Origin: Cycas panzhihuaensis
Lineage: Eukaryota; Cycadophyta
Direction: 5' to 3'
Length of the DNA: 64,000 nucleotides
Assembly (NCBI GenBank): GCA_023213395.1
Contig: CM041465.1
Span: 101,625,741-101,689,740 of the forward strand
In this document: positions 55,020 through 64,000 of the stretch, in pieces
Position numbering within the stretch: the first letter of the stretch is position 1
Layout of the letters: the number at the start of each line of letters is the position of its first letter
The notes under the pieces: model-generated
Database searches by the model: none
Told to the model about the DNA's origin: nothing
Seen by the model: the letters and a program-made list of their open reading frames with translations, nothing else
Translations under genes and position numbers: made by a program

Positions 55020-57227
55020 CAAGGAATGTTAAAAGGGGCACCAATATCGGTTCTAGTTGATAGTGGTAGTACATACAACTTTATTAATAAAGCAACAACA
55101 CAAGAACTGGTATTCCAATTCAACCACTAAATACATTCCAAGTCTCGATTGCAAACGGAAACACTACACCATGTGGCGGTTATTGCAAATCGACAAAACT
55201 ACAAAAAAATGAATACGAAGTAACAACATGCATGTTTGCCATGCCGATCGGGCGAGTCGATGTAGTACTAGGCATCCGGTGGTTACAGACATTGGGGAAT
55301 ATCGTTACTAACTACATGTCTTGATTCATGAGCTTTTATCAAAAGGGCTTGAAATACTGTCTATAAGCACCTCCCATCCCCACCTCCAACTAGTATCATT
55401 GCACCAGATGGAAGAAATCTCAAGGAAAAATCTATCCGCATATGTAATAACATGTTACAGAATAACAACAAAGGATGTGCCTTTGAAAGTCCAGAAGATC
55501 ATAGAAGAACACAACGAAGTGTTTGAAGAACCTCAACGACTTCCAACAAAAAGGGAACACGAGCATGCCATCGAATTAATACTAGGAGCAACTCCTATGA
55601 ACATTCGACTGTATAGGCATCTTTACCACTTAAGAAGAGAGATTTAGAATATTACTCGGGAACTTTTACTCCAAGGAATCATAGCAAAAAGCACAAGTTC
55701 ATATGCATCACCGATAGTAGTAAACCTAAAGAAGGATGGGTCATATAGGATGTGAGTCGACTACAGAGGATTGAATAAATTGACGGTGAAGAATCAATAT
55801 CTCTTCTCGAGGATAGATGTTTTATTAGATGAAATCCATGGAGCCAGATACTTCACGAAACTCAACCTTCATTCGAGCTACTATCAGATATGATTAAGGG
55901 AAGAAGATGTACATAATATAGCATTCCATGCGCATGAGGGATTATTTTAATTCAAAGTCATGCCATTTGGACTAACAAATGCTCCAACGACATTTCAAGA
56001 CATGATGAATTCGACACTCAAGCCACTGTTACGAAGATTTGTGCTAGTTTTTTTCGACGACATATTGATATATAACAAGACATGGGAGGAACATCTGGAC
56101 CACATAAGAGTTGTCGTCCTAATATTGAAAAAGGCCCAGCTGTACATAAACAAAAAGAAATGTTCATTTGCAAAAGAAGAGTTAGAGTATCTAAGGCATG
56201 TCATCACATGGGAAGGCATCAAGATCGACCCCAAGAAGACACAAGCTATCATAAATTGGCCCATGCCAAGGAATGTAACAGGAGTAAGAAGCTTCCTAGG
56301 GGCAGCCAAGTTTCTTAGAAAATTCATCAAGGGATATGCACACATTGCATCCCCCTTAACAGATTTAACAAAAAAAGACCCATTTGGATGGAATTCAGGG
56401 GTTGAAGAAGCATTCCAAAGACTCAAAGAAGCAATGGCTACGACACCAATATTAGCCCTCCCTGATTTTTTCCAACCTTTCATTTTAGAATGTGACGCAT
56501 CTAAACTCAGAATCGGAGCAGTATTACTACAAAAATAACATCCAATAACTTACAAGAGTAGGAAGCTAAATAATAGGGAGAAATTGAAATTGATATATGA
56601 TAAGGAGATGTTAGCAATAATGTATGCTATTTAGCAATGGCAACAATACCTACTGGGAAGCAATTTTACAATTAGAACAAATCATGATAATTTAAAATAC
56701 TTTCTCATCTAGAAAATGCTATCTGACGAACAACAAAAATAGGTTAGTAAACTGCAAACTTTTGATTTCAGCATCGAATATAAGAAAGGAAAAGAAAATG
56801 TAATAGCCGATGCATTATCAAGGCTTACAGAGGAAGAAGTTTCTATCAAGGCCATAACAACAGTAACTTCCCTTTAGATTCCCGAATTAATAAAGGAGTA
56901 TAAGAACGATAGGGTTTCACAGAAAATATTGGAAGCAATACAAGAATAGAAGACATCAAAATTCCAAGTACAAGGAGGATTAATCTTAAGGAAGGGGAAA
57001 ATATTCGTTCCAGCCATAGCCAAAGTAAAAGAAGATTTATTAGGGGAAGCCCATTTGGCACCTACATTTGGGCATTCTAGAATTGATAAAACATATAGAA
57101 GGATACGGAACTCCTTCTATTGGAAGGGCATGAAGGCAGACATAGTTCAAATGGTATTAGAATGCGATACCTATCAAAGGAATAAAACAGAGCATGTGAA
57201 GAATCCAAGATTACTACAGCCTCTGCA
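55020..57227 (+). pseudogene. H protease, RT, RNase H and integrase start
   Basis: The protease site ISVLVDSGSTYNFINKATTQ is near 55045. RT has SSYASPIVVNLKKDGSYRM, VMPFGLTNAPTTFQDMMNST and FFDDILIYNKTWEEHL. The open stretch 55960-56538 (192 codons) also covers EYLRHVITWEGIKIDPKKTQ and FILECDASKLRIGAVL. RNase H ends near ENVIADALSRL, and the integrase zinc domain (GHSRIDKTYRRIRNSFYWKG, CDTYQRNK) follows. J cuts in at LLQPLH. Confidence 0.88.
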
Positions 57228-57777
57228 TGTTAAACCTTATGTTTACGTGTTAAGTATGTACTTTATTCTTTTATTCTTTCATTCATTATTTTATACTTTA
57301 TGGGGTGACTAATCACTTAAGTGATAAAGTGCACACCCACTTTCATCCTAGTGACATAACATTGTAACTAAAGGGTCAAATGGACCCTCATGCAGTTTTG
57401 CTCACTTGAGAGACTAATGGACATGTCCCTCATGCATGACATGCAAGCAATGCATTGCATGTACCTTGGATGTTTGCCACTTGGCAAACATCCAATTGTG
57501 TTAGGTAACCTTAGTTACTCTATATATTGAGACCTCTCCTCATGTCTCATATGTAGAGTTGAAGTGTAATGTTATGCTGCCAATATGCTAATCAATTGGT
57601 ATTCTTTGGAGTAGGACTAATTCCTCCTCCTCACTCTTTGGTATCATCTTACTCTCTTGATCTTGGTCTCATTTATTGTTTAGTCTTTCTTTTATGCTAT
57701 TTAGAACTAGAGGAGAACTATCTTCATGATCTTGGTTTATAGGTCTTAGGCACTCTAATCCTTTGGCCTTTCTCACA
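57228..57777 (+). repeat. J 5' LTR
   Basis: The 550-bp LTR starts TGTTAAACCTTATG and ends TTTCTCACA. It aligns with the reverse complement of the K LTR (60742-61277), including the palindromic ATCACTTAAGTGAT and GGATGTTTGCCACTTGGCAAACATCC, an 11-bp-stem inverted repeat near 57466-57491. Confidence 0.85.
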
Positions 57778-57779
57778 TT

Positions 57780-57896
57780 TGGTATTAGAGTTAGAGGAGA
57801 CTAGTTCCCTTTGTTTTGAATTCTACTTCAAGGGAGACTTAGAGTGGGTTTTTACACCCCCTTGGTGACGACCTTCGCTCTCTGAAGGCGATCCAA
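57780..57896 (+). promoter_or_regulatory. J primer-binding site and leader hairpin
   Basis: TGGTATTAGAGT (57780-57791) is a decayed initiator tRNA-Met PBS. About 80 bases on, GGTGACGACCTTC-7 nt-GAAGGCGATCCAA can fold with CCTTC (57872-57876) paired to GAAGG (57884-57888), the same block as in C. Confidence 0.6.
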
Positions 57897-59918
57897 GGAT
57901 TGTTGAAGCTCACCTTTGCAGATTAAGGCTGTTATGGAGTATTTTGAAGGCTGGAAATGATTGTACTCTGATTTGAGATATTTTTCAGAGGTTTCAAGCT
58001 AATTTTACTCACGTTTTTGTATTAAAAACTAGACTTTTTTGTTGATTCTTCTCACAAATCAAGGTGCAGGAGTATTTTGAAGAATTCTAAAGCTCACTAA
58101 CTGAGATTATCATGAGCCACTGACTCTCTGCAAGATGTGAAGTGATTCTGGGCAGTTTTCAGCCCTCTAACCCCACAAGGAGAGTTCAATGTGCTCATAC
58201 AAGCTTGTTGGAGTCTCCTGCTCTTCAAAAAAAAATTGTACACACCTTTAGTGGGTCCCACGAACGTTTTGCAAGCAAAGAAAGAGTGTAGAAGCTGCTG
58301 CTCTGAATGTGGAGACACTATTCATCTGTGCTCCCAGTTTATGTGTCATATCTTTCATTCTCACTCCACGTTGCTTCAAACTTCGTGAAATTTGAGTTGT
58401 ACTTTTCTCTGTGGTGGACGCCCTTGCGTGTGAATTTCTAGCTCGATCGGCTGCTCCATCGAGGAGATTGAAACCTCTATGTAGTCATGACTGCTGTCGT
58501 CCTACCACCGTTCGAATTCGATTTTTTGGAAGCTTCTAAAAATCTCTTTAAGTTTTTATAAGTTTAGACTTTAGCTTATGTTATTTGGAATACCCTTTAA
58601 CATATTCCATATTTCATAAGCCCTTTTTATTCCAAGGTTACTTTTTAACTTAGGTTTAAACATTAAGAAACACTTATTTCAAGTCAAAATCATTATTTTT
58701 TAAAGTGTTTTCTTAGTCAAGAGACTTCATCACTCTAAATTCTGTGATTTAGAGACTGAATCCAGTCTTCCAAGTGATCGGCACTCTGAAAATTAATATT
58801 TTTCCTTCTCTTTGTCTTTTTTGACTTTTGGCTTAATATTTTTAAAGGGAAAATCAACTTTTTTTCAATTTTTGAATATTAAAATCTTTGTTGTAGCTAG
58901 TGATTTCATCAAATCACTATAGCTGAGCCAGTCTCTTATCTTTGGAGATTAAATTCGCTAGTTTAAGTCCTCATTCAAGGCTCCTTGCGTGGTGTTGTTG
59001 CTATTCAAAGTTGTATACAAGGTGAAATTTCAGCCTTTATCTTTTGGCATTTTTTGCCTTATTTAACACTTGCTTCATGTTGTATAAGTGTTAAAAGGCC
59101 TTGATAAAGTGATTTTTAAAGTGTTAACACTTTGTTAAAATGATTTTTATCACTATCTTAACACTTTTTCTTAAGGCACCTTGTATGGTGACCTATTGCC
59201 CTTAGTCACAAAGAGGGCTTAAAAACATCTTTACTTAATAAAATCACTTTATTTTGTTGATTGTTGGGACTATTTCAAAGTCCCAACACTTGATGCTTGG
59301 CGTCTTCAACTTGCAAGTGACTCTTCCCTCTTCTCTTCAAGCATTAAAAGGAACCCACTTGCATTCTTTACACAAAGACTTTACGCTTTCTTCATTGAAG
59401 CACTTAGCATCTTCTTTAATGTGCCAATATTTTCGTTGTACTTAAGCACTTTACTTTACTTGGATTGGATAACAATCTTTTTCACACTAAAGTGCTTTTG
59501 TAAATCACTCAAAGTGATCATTATGATGTACTTAATTGATTCACCTTGAAGCTCTTTTATCATTGTAAAATCAAGCATCTATATCATCCAAGTAAAACTT
59601 ATTCTAAAGTCTACTTAAACCTTCTAAAAGTGAACTTTAAAATCAAGTAGGAGAGGCCCGAAAAAGGTTCAAACCTTGCCTCTAAAATAATCTTAAGCTT
59701 GGTATCCTAGATTTGGCTTGGTTAACCGTTGGATCTCCTTTATAGATCAGGGTTGGACCAACTCTTTTGCCTAGTCCTCCACCCCTCATCACTCCATTCA
59801 GTTGTTGGATCTTCTAGTAAGATCACGACTGTCGGTTTTGTTAGAAGGTGGAACTTAAGCGACGAAAGCATTGAGTTTTAAAGTCATCTGCTAGCTTCAA
59901 GCTCTTCACAACTTAAAC
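57897..59918 (+). other. J long leader
   Basis: No supported ORF. It contains two copies of a motif like GGCTCCTTGCGTGGTG (about 58979 and 59175), spaced much as in the C leader. The last 120 bases (GTTGTTGGATCTTCTAGTAA and onward) resemble sequence just before D gag. Confidence 0.65.
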
Positions 59919-60740
59919 ATGGCTACTTTAAATATGTTCAATGCATGCACAATCAAGTTAACAGGACAAGAGAATTATCAAGATTGGAACAGGCAAACAC
60001 AAAACCTCTTAAAGATGAATGAACTTTGGGGCTATGTTTCTGGAAAATATCCTTTACCTGAACCTATGGAGGTTGATGATGTGGTTGTTGATCCTGATGC
60101 TGATTATGTTGCGTCTTGGGAAGCCAATGACGAAATAGCCTTGGCATTTTTGCATATGGTTATTGATGTAAATGTTGATCAAAATATTTCAAATGCTGAA
60201 ACATCTAAGGAAGCTTGGGACATTTTGTCCTCTTTGTATGAAAGGCGAGATGAAGCTCACATTTTGTTGGTCAAAGCAAAACTTTATTCTATAAAGTATG
60301 TAAAGCCTATGTCGACATTTCTTGATTCCATTAAAGAAATTTGTAATGAATTGAATACTTTAGGCAAACCTGTTTCAAGGGATGAACTTGTCACTACCAT
60401 CATTCGAGCTTTGCTTAAAGATTTCAATGGCTTTATTTCATCTATCACTCGAGATGGCTCTCTTTTTGCAATGTCATTCAATCAATTAGAGAGTTTGTTA
60501 CTTCAAGAGGAGCAAATTTATGATAAAGAAGATGATAATGGTGCATCTACTTTAGGAGCTTTCACGGCCAAGTTGAAGGTCAAACAAACTCCCAAACCTT
60601 CACTTATAAAACAATTTGGGAATATGAACATTGGCACTTCAAAAGCCAATGTTATCTGTCATTATTGTGGCAAGGTTGGCCACATTGCTTTTGATTGTCG
60701 AAAGAAGAAAACCGATCTTCAACATGTGAAAAGAGGCTAG
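59919..60740 (+). CDS. J gag (273 codons, open)
   Basis: This is the best-preserved gag in the window. Residues 1-60 or so hold KLTGQENYQDWNRQTQNLLK and MNELWGYVSGKYPLPEP. The centre has SKEAWDILSSLYERRDEAH and LNTLGKPVSRDELVTTIIRA. A complete zinc knuckle CHYCGKVGHIAFDC (C-x2-C-x4-H-x4-C) is at about residues 247-260. Gag would form particles and bind element RNA. Its stop TAG lies just before the K LTR. In intact relatives the frame would go on into pol, so the ORF is probably truncated. Confidence 0.88.
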   Translation: MATLNMFNACTIKLTGQENYQDWNRQTQNLLKMNELWGYVSGKYPLPEPMEVDDVVVDPDADYVASWEANDEIALAFLHMVIDVNVDQNISNAETSKEAWDILSSLYERRDEAHILLVKAKLYSIKYVKPMSTFLDSIKEICNELNTLGKPVSRDELVTTIIRALLKDFNGFISSITRDGSLFAMSFNQLESLLLQEEQIYDKEDDNGASTLGAFTAKLKVKQTPKPSLIKQFGNMNIGTSKANVICHYCGKVGHIAFDCRKKKTDLQHVKRG

Positions 60741-60741
60741 A

Positions 60742-61277
60742 TGGCCTCAACAGTCCCTAGATCTAGAAACTAGGATCACTCTAGTTCTTGTTGCAGAAAT
60801 ACAAACAAGTATAATAATCTCAAGGTAAAGAGAAAGCAAAGAGACAAAACATGAATGAAGGAGCAAGAGAAAATGATACCCAATATGTGGAGTTGGAATT
60901 GGTCCAACGTCCAAAGAATGAACAGTTTGATTAGCAAACTGATAGCATAACAATACAGCTCCAACTCTCTTATGAGACAATGAGAAGAGGTCTCATTATA
61001 TAGAGTGAAATGAGAGACCTAGGGCCTTGGATGTTTGACAAGTGTCAAACATCCAAGATACATGCCTTGCATGTTGGACATGTGTCCTTTTGGGCTCTCA
61101 TGTGAGCAAAAAGGCACGAGGGTCCATTTGACCCTTTAGTGACAACATTGTGTCACTAGAAAGAATTTGGGTGTGCACTTTATCACTTAAGTGATAAGTC
61201 ACCCCTAAAGTAAAAAGTACACATATTATAGGAAAATAAAAGTACATTATCTTAACATGTAAACAAAAGGTTTAACA
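60742..61277 (-). repeat. K 3' LTR
   Basis: The right end AGGTTTAACA (61277) lies next to the PPT and is firm. The left end TGGCCTCAACA (60742) is set by the TG...CA rule and by where J gag sequence stops. It shares ATCACTTAAGTGAT and the inverted repeat GGATGTTTGACAAGTGTCAA with the J LTR. Confidence 0.8.
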
Positions 61278-61289
61278 CCCCTCATCATT

Positions 61290-62006
61290 AATATTAAGTC
61301 GAACACCAAGACCATCTCTGAATTTTACAAACTTTTCTTTACCAAGAGGCTTGGTAAAGATGTCTGCTGTCTGCTCCTCTGTTGGTCTCAGATTTGAGGT
61401 TGATCTCACCATTCTGAATATGCTCTCTGATGAAGTGATGGTGAACCTCGATGTGTTTTGTCCGCGCATGAAACACTGGATTCTTAGCTAACTTGAGCAC
61501 ACTTTGATTGTCGCAATGTATCCTAGTGGGGTGACCGTGCTCAAGTCCAAGTTCCCCAAGAATCCGTCGTAGCCAGATAGCCTCACAAGCTGCGTTGACT
61601 GCAACTTTGTACTCTGCTTCGGTGGAGGACAAGGTAACATTGGGTTGCTTCTTGCAACTCCATGAAATAACTGCTGAACCAAGGGAAAAACAGTATCCCG
61701 AGGTTGATTTCCTGCTATCTTGGCAACCGCTTAATCGTAGTCTCGAGAACCCTTCTAGACTGAAGTTCTCATTATGTGCATATTCAAGGCCATGCTGCAA
61801 TGTGCCTTTGATGTACTTAAGTATGCGTTTGCATTCCATTGTATCCGATTGGGTTGAGACATGTAACGTGAGCAAATCCCAACAAAGAAATGAAATATCC
61901 GGCCAGTGTTGGTGAGATAAATGAGACTCCCAATCAACTGCCGGTAAAGTGTGGGATCTGCTGGTGCAGCTTCCTCATCGAGAGTAAGCTTAGATCCATT
62001 CTCCAT
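61290..62006 (-). pseudogene. K RT end and RNase H
   Basis: The minus strand reads DPTLYRQLIGSLIYLTNTG (61755-62006) then, in another frame, LEYAHNENFSLEGFS, KSTSGYCFSLGSAVISWSCK, LSSTEAEYKVAVNAACEAIW and IHCDNQSVLKLAKNPVFHAR (61339-61875). Frameshifts near 62005, near 61870 and just before the C-terminus separate the pieces. The end DIFTKPLGKEKFVKF lies in a third frame (61272-61469). Confidence 0.88.
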
Positions 62007-63786
62007 AGGTGTAGGCGCTGATTTGCAGTCGTGTATCCCGAATCAAAATGTCCCAAGAATATTTTGCTTGGGAGATGAAGATATAGCCTGGCTGTTGCCA
62101 TATCTCAAAGCCTAAAAAATAATGGAGAAGTCCAAGATCTGTTATCTCGAAACTTCTCTTCAAGTCATCTTGGAGAATGTGAATCATGTTAGTGTCACTA
62201 CCAGTGATCACTAAGTCATCTACATACAAGGCAACAAAAATTACATGGTTCGTTTCATTTTTTATATACAGATTAGGATCTGAAGTAGATCGATGAAACC
62301 CATGTCTCAAGAAGTAGTCATCGATCTTCGAGTACCATGCCCTTGGAGCTTGCTTCAAGCCATATAACACCTTTTTTAGGCGATATACAAGATGCTCCTT
62401 GCCTTGTATTTTGTAACCGGAAGGTTGCTCCAAATATACCTCCTTCTGAAGATCGCCATTAAGAAAGGCGCTCTTCACGTCCATCTGGTACCATTTGCAT
62501 TGAGCAGCTAAGGCCAAGAGAAGTCTGATGGTATTCATGTTCGCCACTGGTGCAAAAGTTTCTTCATAATCTATGCCTTCTTTTTGTTTAAATCCTTTTG
62601 CTACAAGGCGTGCTTTCTGCCTTTCAAGTGAACCGTCAGAATGGAATTTGGTCTTGTAGACCCATTTGCAACTGATTGCCTGTTTGTGTTTAGGCAATTC
62701 AACCAAATTCCAAGTACCATTCTTTTCAATAGAATGGAGTTCTTCATCCATGGCAGCCTTCCAATTTTCATTTTTAGAAGCCTCCTCAAAAGTGGAAGGC
62801 TCATCAACACAAAGCACTTTAGCCATAAGTGCATAATTGGTTTGTTGCTGATATTTAGATGGATGTTTTCCTTCAATGATGTGACCGTCCTGAACTGTTT
62901 GTGTGTACCATTTGGGTAACTTTTGAATGGAAGTTACTTGAACCTCAAGATCTTCTGGTGTAAGTGGTTGGTCAACAGAAGATGAGCTTGGATCAAGTGG
63001 AGCAAATTTAGTTGAAGTAGACGGTCCAGCTGGTGCAGATGATGAACATGGTGTAGAGGATTGAGAGGGAAGGAAGGCCTCAACAATTTTCTTGCCTTTG
63101 TCAATGGGAGGTTGCATGGATGCTATTTGCACCTCCTTGTGATCTTCTTCAGCAAAGATGACATCTCCTGAGAGATGCATTTTCTTCCCTATTAGATCAT
63201 ACAACTTGTAGGCTTTGCTGTGAATGGCATACCCTACAAAGATGCATTTTAGACTATGCTTGTCTAATTTCTTCCTTTGCTGATTGGGAATGTGCATATA
63301 AGCAGTGCACCCAAAAGTCCTCAAATGGCTGACAGTAGGCTTTTGCCAGACCATGCCTCCTCGGGTGTCATGTTGGTGGCTAGTAGTGGGGATGCGATTG
63401 GCCACATAGGCAGCTGTGTGAAATGCTTCTGCCCAGTAAGCTCGAGTGAGTCCTTGTGCATGCATCATAGCTTTGGCTTTATTGGCCAAAGTTACATTCA
63501 TCCGCTTGGAGACTCCATTTTCTTTGAGGAGTGTGAGGTATCGTCGGTTGTCTTCGAATGCCGTTATCCTTGCGATATTGGGTGAATTCATTTGATGTAA
63601 ATTCACCTCCATTGTCTCATCTGAATGTTTTGATTGAATGGCGGACTCATTTTCCACTTCAAGCTTGAATTCTTTGAACTTGGAAAATGCTTGATTTGTG
63701 TTTGATGAAATAGACCCAAACTTTGTGAGAAAAGTCATCAATGAAGGAGATGTAATACAAAGCTCCTCCAAAGATGATGTGGACAT
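61990..63786 (-). pseudogene. K integrase-RT long open frame (598 codons)
   Basis: This is the longest open frame in the window. It covers integrase from [18 protein letters not shown] through [44 protein letters not shown], a Ser/Pro-rich linker, [13 protein letters not shown], then RT with [60 protein letters not shown] and an intact [12 protein letters not shown]. Between about 63510 and 63645 the frame is wrong: the motif [11 protein letters not shown] lies in another frame. RT ends by a frameshift near 62020. Confidence 0.88.
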
Positions 63787-64000
63787 AGGTCCACAAATCC
63801 AAATGTACTAGGCAGAGGATGTGATGCACACCACGCTTTGTCTTTAGGGAAAGGCAAGCGATCTTTGAGTTCCCATAATGCACGCTTCACAAAGACATTT
63901 TGTTCCATAGATCTTTGGAAGCCCATGTACCATGTTTTTGTTGATCATCACTCAAATTGTCTAAGCTCAAATGGCCTAGACGTTGGTGCCAAAGTTGCAT
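63659..64000 (-). pseudogene. K integrase N-terminal part
   Basis: The minus strand starts MQLWHQRLGHLSLDNLSDD (the His of the pre-integrase zinc motif) at the right edge, then [20 protein letters not shown] and [18 protein letters not shown] in the frame 63659-63883. The Cys pair of the zinc motif is not seen in frame. A frameshift near 63720 leads into the long frame to its left. Confidence 0.8.

Larger units (their letters stand above)
46823..57227 (+). mobile_element. H: Ty3/gypsy element split by I and cut by J
   Basis: H starts with TGTTACAGTCCCTAATGG inside G. Its LTR/leader is interrupted by I (47047-53369), then come gag, zinc knuckle, protease, RT, RNase H and the integrase zinc domain before J cuts in at 57228. 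The order RT-RNase H-integrase marks it as gypsy. All frames are damaged and the 3' half lies beyond the window. Confidence 0.85.
57228..60741 (+). mobile_element. J: Ty1/copia element, 5' part
   Basis: It has a 5' LTR at 57228-57777, a decayed PBS, a 2.1-kb leader and an open gag. K interrupts it right after gag, so its pol genes and 3' LTR should lie to the right of the window. It is inserted in the H integrase. It belongs to the same group as C, D and K. Confidence 0.88.
60742..64000 (-). mobile_element. K: Ty1/copia element, 3' part
   Basis: The minus-strand element enters from the right edge: integrase, RT, RNase H, PPT (AATGATGAGGGG on the minus strand) and 3' LTR. It is inserted in J, a member of the same group with a related LTR. 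Its 5' half and TSD are outside the window. Confidence 0.9.

Noticed and set aside
55995-56483. Minus-strand ORF of 162 codons
   Set aside because: It lies antisense to the H RT open frame with its conserved motifs; a shadow frame.
1-64000. CRISPR arrays, operons, rRNA or tRNA genes
   Set aside because: No regularly spaced repeats, bacterial gene order or tRNA/rRNA sequence was seen; repeats present are LTRs and microsatellites.

Overview
The window looks like intergenic DNA from a plant with a large, repeat-rich nuclear genome. It is AT-rich, I see no rRNA or tRNA gene, no bacterial-type operon and no intact host gene, and almost every protein-like stretch is a retrotransposon domain. All readable primer-binding sites (PBS) match the 3' end of plant initiator tRNA-Met, as is usual for plant Ty1/copia and many Ty3/gypsy elements. 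A gymnosperm is plausible from the depth of old nested elements, but the sequence alone does not prove it.

Layout, left to right (element letters are mine). A' (1-3355, +) is the 3' half of a copia element. D (4273-13086, +) is a decayed copia element split by the complete copia B1 (4597-9800). 13087-14019 is unassigned. A LINE relic L (-) lies at 14020-14176 and 18772-19601 and is split by E (14177-18771, -), a short LTR element with a gag-like ORF and no pol. From 19602 to the right edge everything sits inside copia G (-), itself inserted in the LINE. G is split by copia C (21332-45164, +) and by gypsy H (46823 onward, +). C is split by copia B2 (25239-33822) and by copia A (35589-42972). 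B2 carries a second gag-only element F (25282-28703, -) inside its 5' LTR. H is split by gypsy I (47047-53369, -), which holds an A-family LTR (A'', -), and by copia J (57228 onward, +), which is split by copia K (60742 onward, -). L>G>C>B2>F is five levels deep.

Most joints are supported by LTR ends, PBS and polypurine tracts (PPT), target-site duplications (TSD) or a host reading frame that resumes on the far side: CATGC for A, CTCTT for E, GTGGC (one mutated copy) for B2 and GGCGA/TGCGA for B1. By-eye LTR divergence is about 1.3% (E), 4% (A, C), 6% (F), 7% (B1, B2) and 11% (I), so the region grew over a long period. All gag-pol frames are broken. The longest open frames are K integrase-RT (598 codons, partly in the wrong frame), B2 gag (303) and J gag (273).

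The points most worth checking are the E/F gag-only family, unexplained sequence inside E, a hairpin shared by the C and J leaders, small hairpins in the A-family 3' UTR, an A-family LTR joined to an unfamiliar GC-rich interior, a 61-bp duplication around gypsy I, and LTR divergences that do not fit the nesting order.
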